A stretch of 25,180 nucleotides of DNA from Lactobacillus helveticus DSM 20075 = CGMCC 1.1877 (lineage in GTDB: Bacteria; Bacillota; Bacilli; Lactobacillales; Lactobacillaceae): positions 528,703 through 553,882 of the forward strand of contig NZ_GG700752.1 of the NCBI RefSeq assembly GCF_000160855.1, written 5' to 3'. The notes under the pieces were generated by a model, which saw only the letters and a program-made list of their open reading frames with translations, was not told the DNA's origin and ran no database searches. A program made the position numbers and the translations under genes. Below, piece by piece: positions 17,843 to 25,180 of this stretch (positions are counted from its first letter, which is position 1; each line of letters opens with the position of its first letter).

Positions 17843-20800
17843 TTGTTAAATGGACACGTAGTGAACTACGGTAAACATCGAACTAGACGTAGCTTCTCTC
17901 GCATTAAAGAAGTATTGAAGCTTCCTAACTTAACTGATGTTCAAACCGAATCATATAAGTGGTTTCTTGATAAAGGCATTAAAGAAGTTTTTGATGACAT
18001 TATGCCTATTAGTGACTTCTCAGGTAAGCTTTCATTAGAATATGAAGGCTACAAGCTTCAAAAGCCTAAATATACAGTTGATGAAGCTCGTGATCACGAT
18101 GCGACTTATGCTGCACCAATGCGCGTAACCTTAAAGCTTACTAACCAAGAAACTGGTGAAATTAAGACTCAAGATGTATTCTTTGGCGATTTACCATTGA
18201 TGACCGAATCAGGTTCATTCATTGTTAATGGTGCTGAAAGAGTTATTGTTTCTCAATTAGTAAGATCTCCAGGTGTGTACTACACTGGTGATTACGACAA
18301 GAATGGTCGTCAAATCTTTGGTACTACAGTTATTCCTAACCGTGGTGCTTGGCTTGAATATGAAACTGATGCTAAGAATGTTTCATTTGTTCGTGTAGAC
18401 CGTACTCGTAAGTTGCCACTTACTGTATTGATTAGAGCTATGGGTATCGGCTCTGATAGTGACATCATTGACATGTTTGGTCAAAGCGATACTTTACAAT
18501 TTACTTTAGACAAAGATGTTCATAAGAATCCAGCAGATTCTCGTGTAGCTGAAGCCTTAAAGGATATTTACGAAAGATTACGTCCAGGTGAACCTAAGAC
18601 AACTGATTCATCACGTTCACTTTTGTATGCTCGTTTCTTTGACCCACGTCGTTACGACTTGGCACCAGTTGGTCGTTACAAGATTAACAAGAAGCTTTCA
18701 CTTAAGAACCGTTTATACGGTCAAACTTTAGCTGAAACTTTGGCTGATCCAGATACTGGTGAAATCATTGCTAAGAAGGATACTGTTGTTACTCACGAAG
18801 TAATGAACAAGTTAGCTCCATACCTTGATCGTGATGACTTTAAGATGGTAACTTACCAACCTTCAAAGGAAGGCGTATTACAAGATCCTATTACAGTTCA
18901 AGAAATTAAGGTTTACTCAAAGGTAGATCCTGAACGTGAAGTTAAATTAATGTCAAATGGTCATATTGCTGCAGATGTTAAGCACTTAACTCCAGCAGAT
19001 GTTTTGGCATCAATTAACTACTTCTTTGCTTTACAAGACAAGATTGGTACCACTGATGATATCGACCACTTGGGTAACCGTCGTATTCGTCGTGTTGGTG
19101 AACTTCTTCAAAACCAATTTAGAATTGGTTTAGCAAGGATGGAACGTGTTGTTCGTGAAAGAATGTCAATCCAAGATCCTTCAACCGTTACTCCACAACA
19201 ATTGATCAATATTCGTCCAATTGTTGCAAGTATCAAGGAATTCTTCGGTTCATCACAACTTTCACAATTTATGGACCAACACAACCCATTAGGTGAATTG
19301 ACTCACAAGCGTCGTATGTCAGCCTTAGGGCCTGGTGGTTTGACTCGTGACCGTGCTGGTTATGAAGTTCGTGACGTTCACTATACTCACTATGGTCGTT
19401 TGTGTCCTATCGAAACTCCAGAAGGTCCTAACATTGGTTTGATCAACTCACTTGCTTCATACGCAATTATTAACAAGTATGGTTTCATTGAAACTCCATA
19501 CCGTCGTGTATCTTGGAAGACTCACAAGGTTACTGATAAGATCGACTACTTAACTGCTGATGAAGAAGATAATTACATCATTGCCGGTGCAAACACTCCT
19601 TTAAATGACGATGGTTCATTTAAGAGTGATGTGATCTTAGCTCGTCAAAAGGAAGATAACGTCGAAGTTACTCCTGATAAGATTGACTACATGGACGTTA
19701 TTCCTAAGCAAGTTGTTTCTGTAGCTTCAGCATGTATTCCATTCCTTGAAAACGATGACTCTAACCGTGCTTTGATGGGTGCCAACCAGCAACGTCAGGC
19801 AGAACCTTTGATCAACCCACATGGTTCACTTGTTGGTACCGGTATGGAATATCGTGCCGCTCACGATTCAGGTGCTGCTTTAATTGCTAAGGCTGCTGGT
19901 ACTGTTGAATACGTAGATGCAAATGAAATCCGTATCAGACGTGAAGATGGTACTTTAGACAAGTACACTCTTGAAAAATACCGTCGTTCAAACAACTCTA
20001 AGTCATACAACCAAACTCCTAATGTTAAATTAGGTGATCATGTTGACGTAAGTGATGTTATTGCTAACGGTCCAACTATGGATCACGGTGAACTTGCTTT
20101 AGGTCAAAACCCACTTATCGCTTTCATGACCTGGAACATGTACAACTACGAAGATGCCATCATGCTTTCAGAACGTTTAGTTAAGGATGATGTTTACACT
20201 TCAATTAGTATTGAAGACTACGAATCAGAAGCTCGTGACACTAAGCTTGGCCCTGAAGAAATTACTAGAGAACTTCCTAACATCGGTGAAGATGCTTTGA
20301 AGGATCTTGATGCTAACGGTATTGTACGTGTCGGTGCTGAAGTTCACGATGGTGATATTTTGGTAGGTAAGGTAACTCCTAAGGGTGTAACTGAATTATC
20401 TGCTGAAGAAAGATTACTTCACGCAATCTTTGGTGAAAAGGCTCATGAAGTTCGTGATACTTCACTTCGTGTACCACACGGTGGTGGCGGTATCGTTCAA
20501 GACGTTAAGGTTTATACTCGTGAAGCCGGCGATGAACTTTCACCAGGTGTTAACACTATGGTTCGTGTTTACATTGCACAAAAGAGAAAGATTCAAGTTG
20601 GGGACAAGATGTCTGGTCGTCACGGTAACAAGGGTACTGTTGCTGCTGTTGTACCAGAAGAAGATATGCCATACTTACCAGATGGTACTCCAGTAGACAT
20701 TTGTTTGAACCCAATGGGTGTTCCATCACGTATGAACATCGGACAGCTTCTTGAATTACACTTGGGTGCAGCAGCACGTCAATTAGGTATTCACGTAGCT

Positions 20801-21484
20801 ACTCCAGTATTTGCTGGTGCTAACGAAAATGACGTTTGGGACACTGTTCGTCAAGCTGGTATTGATAAAGATGGTAAGACTATTCTTTACGATGGTCGTA
20901 CCGGTGAACCATTCCACAACCGTGTATCTGTAGGTGTCATGCACTACTTGAAACTTACTCACATGGTTGATGACAAGATCCACGCTCGTTCAATTGGGCC
21001 TTACTCATTAGTTACTCAACAACCTTTGGGTGGTAAAGCTCAGTTCGGTGGTCAGCGTTTCGGTGAAATGGAAGTTTGGGCTCTTGAAGCTTACGGTGCA
21101 GCTTACACATTGCAAGAAATTTTGACTTACAAGTCAGATGATGTTGTTGGTCGTGTAAAGGCATACGAAGCAATTGTTAAGGGTGAAAGAATTCCTAAGC
21201 CAGGTGTTCCAGAATCATTCCGTGTTCTTGTTAAGGAACTTCAATCATTAGGTTTGGATATTCGTGTTCTTGATATGAATCATAATGAAATTGAACTTCG
21301 TGATATGGATGAAGATTCAAGTGAACACTTAAACATTGATTCATTGTCACGTATGGCAGAAGAACAAGAAAAGAAGAAGTTAGCCGAAGAAACTGGAAAA
21401 TCAGAAGATAAGAAAGAAAACAAGAAAGATGCAGATAAGCTAGTAGCTCCTGCAGATGAATCTGACGACGAAGTTTCTAAATAG
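17843..21484 (+). CDS. rpoB: RNA polymerase beta subunit
   Basis: RpoB (1213 aa) forms one jaw and part of the active centre of RNA polymerase. The rifampicin-binding cluster reads [13 protein letters not shown] and [13 protein letters not shown], with the D, H and S residues that are usual in sensitive strains. Other landmarks are [28 protein letters not shown], and the C-terminal [24 protein letters not shown]. An acidic and lysine-rich tail of about 40 residues follows. The start is TTG ([10 protein letters not shown]) with AAAGGA nine bases upstream; the nearby ATG at 17833 is out of frame. Codon bias is strong. rpoC follows 15 bp later in the same operon. Confidence 0.98.
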   Translation: MLNGHVVNYGKHRTRRSFSRIKEVLKLPNLTDVQTESYKWFLDKGIKEVFDDIMPISDFSGKLSLEYEGYKLQKPKYTVDEARDHDATYAAPMRVTLKLTNQETGEIKTQDVFFGDLPLMTESGSFIVNGAERVIVSQLVRSPGVYYTGDYDKNGRQIFGTTVIPNRGAWLEYETDAKNVSFVRVDRTRKLPLTVLIRAMGIGSDSDIIDMFGQSDTLQFTLDKDVHKNPADSRVAEALKDIYERLRPGEPKTTDSSRSLLYARFFDPRRYDLAPVGRYKINKKLSLKNRLYGQTLAETLADPDTGEIIAKKDTVVTHEVMNKLAPYLDRDDFKMVTYQPSKEGVLQDPITVQEIKVYSKVDPEREVKLMSNGHIAADVKHLTPADVLASINYFFALQDKIGTTDDIDHLGNRRIRRVGELLQNQFRIGLARMERVVRERMSIQDPSTVTPQQLINIRPIVASIKEFFGSSQLSQFMDQHNPLGELTHKRRMSALGPGGLTRDRAGYEVRDVHYTHYGRLCPIETPEGPNIGLINSLASYAIINKYGFIETPYRRVSWKTHKVTDKIDYLTADEEDNYIIAGANTPLNDDGSFKSDVILARQKEDNVEVTPDKIDYMDVIPKQVVSVASACIPFLENDDSNRALMGANQQRQAEPLINPHGSLVGTGMEYRAAHDSGAALIAKAAGTVEYVDANEIRIRREDGTLDKYTLEKYRRSNNSKSYNQTPNVKLGDHVDVSDVIANGPTMDHGELALGQNPLIAFMTWNMYNYEDAIMLSERLVKDDVYTSISIEDYESEARDTKLGPEEITRELPNIGEDALKDLDANGIVRVGAEVHDGDILVGKVTPKGVTELSAEERLLHAIFGEKAHEVRDTSLRVPHGGGGIVQDVKVYTREAGDELSPGVNTMVRVYIAQKRKIQVGDKMSGRHGNKGTVAAVVPEEDMPYLPDGTPVDICLNPMGVPSRMNIGQLLELHLGAAARQLGIHVATPVFAGANENDVWDTVRQAGIDKDGKTILYDGRTGEPFHNRVSVGVMHYLKLTHMVDDKIHARSIGPYSLVTQQPLGGKAQFGGQRFGEMEVWALEAYGAAYTLQEILTYKSDDVVGRVKAYEAIVKGERIPKPGVPESFRVLVKELQSLGLDIRVLDMNHNEIELRDMDEDSSEHLNIDSLSRMAEEQEKKKLAEETGKSEDKKENKKDADKLVAPADESDDEVSK

Positions 21485-21499
21485 TAGGAGGTTAAACTT

Positions 21500-24400
21500 T
21501 TGATCGACGTAAATAAATTTGAAAGTATGCAAATTGGTCTTGCATCACCTAACAAGATCAGAAGCTGGTCATATGGTGAAGTTAAGAAGCCTGAAACCAT
21601 CAACTACCGTACTTTAAAACCTGAAAAAGATGGTCTATTTGATGAAAGAATCTTTGGACCAACTAAAGACTGGTCATGTGCCTGTGGTAAATATAAAGGT
21701 GTTAGATACCGTGGTATCGTTTGTGACCGTTGTGGTGTTGAAGTTACCTCTTCAAAAGTAAGAAGAGAACGTATGGGACACATTGAATTAGCTGCCCCTG
21801 TAACTCACATTTGGTACTTCAAAGGTATACCATCAAGGATGGGCTTAGTATTGGACATTTCTCCAAGATTGCTTGAAGAAGTTATCTACTTTGCTGCATA
21901 TATCGTAATTGATCCAGGTGATACTGATCTTGAGCCTAAGCAATTATTGACCGAAGCAGAATATCGTGAACAAAAGGCTAAATATGGCAACCGTTTTGAA
22001 GCTAAAATGGGTGCTGAAGCTATTCGCGAATTGCTTAAAAAAGTTGACCTTGACAAAGAAGTTAAGGATTTGAAGAAAGAACTTCAAACTGCAACTGGTC
22101 AAAAACGTACACGTGATATCAGACGTTTGGACATTTTGGATACATTTAAGAACTCTGGTAATAAGCCTGAATGGATGGTTATGGATGCTGTTCCAGTTAT
22201 TCCACCAGATCTTCGTCCAATGGTTCAACTTGAAGGTGGACGTTTCGCTACATCAGATTTGAACGATTTATACAGACGTGTTATTAACCGTAATAATCGT
22301 TTGAAGAGATTGCTTGATTTGAACGCTCCTAATATCATCGTTCAAAACGAAAAGCGTATGCTTCAAGAAGCTGTTGATGCTTTAATTGATAACGGTCGTC
22401 GTGGTCGTCCAGTTGTTGGACCAGGTAACCGTCCACTTAAGTCACTTTCACACATGCTTAAGGGTAAGCAAGGTCGTTTCCGTCAAAATTTGCTTGGTAA
22501 GCGTGTTGACTACTCAGGTCGTTCAGTTATCGATGTTTCACCAAAATTGAAATTCTATCAATGTGGTGTTCCTCGTCCAATGGCTTTGGAATTGTTTAAG
22601 CCGTTTGTAATGCACGAATTGGTTAAACGTGGTATTGCTTCTAACATTAAGAATGCTAAGCGTAAGATTGATCGTGAAGATGATGATATTTGGGATGTAC
22701 TTGAAGATGTAATTAAGGAGCGTCCAGTTCTTTTGAACCGTGCACCTACTCTTCACCGTTTGAGTATTCAAGCATTTGAGCCAGTTTTGGTACCAGGTAA
22801 GTCAATCAGACTTCACCCATTAGCTTGTGAAGCCTACAACGCCGACTTCGATGGTGACCAGATGGCCATCCACGTACCACTTTCAGACGAAGCTGTTGCT
22901 GAATCTCGTTTACTTATGCTTGCTGCTCACCACATCTTGGCTCCTAAGGATGGTAAGCCAATCGTTACTCCATCACAGGATATCGTTTTGGGTAACTACT
23001 GGTTGACTCAAGCTGAACGTGGTCGTGAAGGTGAAGGGATGATCTTTAGTTCACCTGCTGAAGCTACTGTAGCTTATGAAAATGGTGACATTCACTACCA
23101 CACTATCATTGGTATGTCAGCTGATGCTATGCCTAAGAAGCCATGGCCACAAGGTCATGAACATGGCATTTTCATTACTACATACGGTAAGCTTGTCTTT
23201 AACCAATTATTCCCAGATGATTACTTCTACATCAACGAACCAACTGAAGAAAACTTAAATAATCCTTTGGATGCTAAGTACTTCTTGGGTGAAGGTCAAG
23301 ATATTCATGACAAGATTGATGAAGTTGGCGATGATTTAATTGCTACTCCATTTAAGAGTGGTTTCTTATCTGATTCTATTGCTACTATTTACAAGTACTA
23401 CAAGGTTCAACGAACTTCAGAATACTTGGATGATTTGAAGAAGTTAGGTTACACTAGTTCAACTACTTCAGGTATTACCATTGGTATGAATGATGTTCCA
23501 GAAATTAAAGATAAGGATGAAAAGGTAGCTAAGGCACGTAAACAAGTTGATATTGTTTCTAAGCAATTCAGACGTGGTTTAATTACTGAACAAGAACGTC
23601 ACGATCGAGTAATTAGTATTTGGAACGCATGTAAGGACGAAATCCAAAACGAAATTGCTCAAATTCACTCACCACGTAACCCAATTTCAATCATGGCCGA
23701 CTCTGGTGCCCGTGGTAACATTTCAAACTTTACTCAGTTAGCTGGTATGCGTGGTTTGATGGCTACTCCTAACGGTGGTTTGTTCGAAATCCCTGTTACT
23801 TCAAACTTCAAGGAAGGTTTGTCAGTATTGGAATTGTTCATGTCAACTCACGGTGCTCGTAAAGGTATGACTGATACTGCTTTGAAGACTGCTCAGTCAG
23901 GTTACTTGACTCGTCGTTTAGTTGATGTTGCTCAGGACGTTATTATTCGTGATGATGATTGTGGTACTGATCGTGGTATTACAGTTAGTGCCATTATGGA
24001 AGGTGATGAAATGATCGAACCATTATTTGATCGTTTGGTTGGTCGTTTCACTGCTGAAACAGTTAAGGATCCTAAGACTGGTGAAGCTATCGTTGGTAGA
24101 GATGTTATGATGGATGAAAACATGGCTCATAAGATCTGTGATGCAGGTGTAACCCATGTTAAGATTCGTTCAATTCTTACTTGTGATACTCCACACGGTG
24201 TATGTCGTAAATGTTACGGTATGAACCTTGCTACTGGTGAAGAAGTTGAAGTTGGTGAAGCAGTTGGTACTGTTGCCGCTCAATCAATTGGTGAACCTGG
24301 TACTCAGCTTACTTTGAGAACTTTCCACAACGGTGGTGTTGCCGGTGCCGAAGATATTACTCAAGGTTTGCCTCGTGTGCAAGAATTGTTCGAAGCACGT

Positions 24401-25153
24401 AACCCTAAGGGTCGTGCAACCATTTCTGAAGTAGATGGTGTAATTGATTCAATTCAAGAAAACCCAGCAGACCATACTCGTGAAATTACTGTTAAGTGTA
24501 AGATTGATACTAGAAGTTACAGTGTTCCTTACACTGCTTCTGTGGCTGTATCTGAAGGCGACTATGTTCACCGTGGTGATAAGTTGACTCTTGGTTCTAT
24601 TGATCCTAAGGAATTGATCCAAGTTACTGATACTTTGACTACTGAAAAGTACATATTGGCTGAAGTTCAAAAGGCATATAGAATGCAGGGTGTAGACATT
24701 GCCGACAAACACGTCGAAGTATTGACTCGTCAAATGCTTCAAAAGGTACGTGTCCTTGATCCAGGTGAAACTGACATCTTACCAGGTGAAGTTATGGATA
24801 TCGGTCAATTTAGAGACCGTAACAAGGAAGTTATTATTTCTGGTGGTATCCCAGCAACTGCACAAAGCGTTATCTTAGGTATTACTAAGGCCGCTTTGGA
24901 AACTAACAGTTTCTTGTCAGCTGCTTCATTCCAGGAAACTACTCGTGTTCTTACTGATGCTTCAATCAGAGGTAAGAATGATCCACTTCTTGGACTTAAG
25001 GAAAACGTTATTATCGGTAAGATTATTCCTGCTGGTACTGGTATGCCTGTATACCGCAACATGGAACCTGAAGCTGACGTTAAGAAGCCAGATTCAGTTT
25101 ACTCAATTGGTGATATTGAAAAGCAAATGAAAGAAAAAGAACAAAGTAAGTAA
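21500..25153 (+). CDS. rpoC: RNA polymerase beta' subunit
   Basis: RpoC (1217 aa) carries the catalytic magnesium of RNA polymerase. The N-terminal zinc ribbon has [20 protein letters not shown]. The absolutely conserved [15 protein letters not shown] holds the three Mg-binding aspartates. The second zinc site appears in CGTDRG together with [11 protein letters not shown], and the trigger-loop region is near [10 protein letters not shown]. The start is TTG ([10 protein letters not shown]), with a strong TAGGAGG ribosome binding site eight bases upstream. It is complete in the window and ends 27 bp before the edge. Its length is typical of lactobacilli. Confidence 0.98.
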   Translation: MIDVNKFESMQIGLASPNKIRSWSYGEVKKPETINYRTLKPEKDGLFDERIFGPTKDWSCACGKYKGVRYRGIVCDRCGVEVTSSKVRRERMGHIELAAPVTHIWYFKGIPSRMGLVLDISPRLLEEVIYFAAYIVIDPGDTDLEPKQLLTEAEYREQKAKYGNRFEAKMGAEAIRELLKKVDLDKEVKDLKKELQTATGQKRTRDIRRLDILDTFKNSGNKPEWMVMDAVPVIPPDLRPMVQLEGGRFATSDLNDLYRRVINRNNRLKRLLDLNAPNIIVQNEKRMLQEAVDALIDNGRRGRPVVGPGNRPLKSLSHMLKGKQGRFRQNLLGKRVDYSGRSVIDVSPKLKFYQCGVPRPMALELFKPFVMHELVKRGIASNIKNAKRKIDREDDDIWDVLEDVIKERPVLLNRAPTLHRLSIQAFEPVLVPGKSIRLHPLACEAYNADFDGDQMAIHVPLSDEAVAESRLLMLAAHHILAPKDGKPIVTPSQDIVLGNYWLTQAERGREGEGMIFSSPAEATVAYENGDIHYHTIIGMSADAMPKKPWPQGHEHGIFITTYGKLVFNQLFPDDYFYINEPTEENLNNPLDAKYFLGEGQDIHDKIDEVGDDLIATPFKSGFLSDSIATIYKYYKVQRTSEYLDDLKKLGYTSSTTSGITIGMNDVPEIKDKDEKVAKARKQVDIVSKQFRRGLITEQERHDRVISIWNACKDEIQNEIAQIHSPRNPISIMADSGARGNISNFTQLAGMRGLMATPNGGLFEIPVTSNFKEGLSVLELFMSTHGARKGMTDTALKTAQSGYLTRRLVDVAQDVIIRDDDCGTDRGITVSAIMEGDEMIEPLFDRLVGRFTAETVKDPKTGEAIVGRDVMMDENMAHKICDAGVTHVKIRSILTCDTPHGVCRKCYGMNLATGEEVEVGEAVGTVAAQSIGEPGTQLTLRTFHNGGVAGAEDITQGLPRVQELFEARNPKGRATISEVDGVIDSIQENPADHTREITVKCKIDTRSYSVPYTASVAVSEGDYVHRGDKLTLGSIDPKELIQVTDTLTTEKYILAEVQKAYRMQGVDIADKHVEVLTRQMLQKVRVLDPGETDILPGEVMDIGQFRDRNKEVIISGGIPATAQSVILGITKAALETNSFLSAASFQETTRVLTDASIRGKNDPLLGLKENVIIGKIIPAGTGMPVYRNMEPEADVKKPDSVYSIGDIEKQMKEKEQSK

Positions 25154-25180
25154 AACTAGTTCTATATAAAAAGCGTTTCT

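Overview
The window is core chromosome of a low-GC lactic acid bacterium, most likely the Lactobacillus acidophilus/helveticus/crispatus group. I infer this from protein sequences that I recognise from that group (L-lactate dehydrogenase and RpoB in particular), AT-rich DNA, strong AGGAGG-type ribosome binding sites, frequent extended -10 (TGnTATAAT) promoters, and a gene order resembling the Bacillus subtilis pth-mfd-yabO-divIC-yabR-tilS-ftsH-hslO-dus-lysS region. No tool was run. All calls rest on reading the sequence and on knowledge of the families.

Layout. (1) 1-1136: ldh on the minus strand, divergent from the pth operon across a short two-promoter region. (2) 1137-6278: a tight plus-strand operon pth-mfd-rqcP-divIC-yabR, covering peptidyl-tRNA recycling, transcription-coupled repair, ribosome quality control, cell division and an S1 RNA-binding protein. 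It ends in an intrinsic terminator. (3) 6293-13480: tilS, ftsH, hslO and dusB-lysS, covering tRNA modification and charging, membrane proteolysis and a redox chaperone. Terminators follow ftsH, hslO and lysS. The hpt gene usually found between tilS and ftsH in Bacillota is absent. (4) 13481-14540: a small tRNA locus in which promoter plus tRNA-Gly(GCC) occurs twice, about 785 bp apart. The copies bracket a small integral-membrane protein gene (DUF2798-like) and are followed by tRNA-Pro(CGG); each tRNA has its own terminator. (5) 14541-17620: a free-methionine-sulfoxide-reductase-like GAF protein, then clpC as a single gene. (6) 17621-25153: rpoB-rpoC, preceded by a leader with its own consensus promoter, a hairpin and a strong intrinsic terminator. 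rpoC ends 27 bp before the window edge.

Most of the region is housekeeping: translation, transcription and protein quality control in one collinear block running in one direction except for ldh. I see no mobile element, CRISPR array, prophage or defence system, and no clearly novel multi-gene system. The points most worth checking are the rpoB leader, which looks like an attenuator or small RNA and sits where the Lacto-rpoB RNA motif is described; the duplicated tRNA-Gly unit around a membrane gene that follows a long terminator-like hairpin; and the run of TTG start codons on lysS, rpoB and rpoC.
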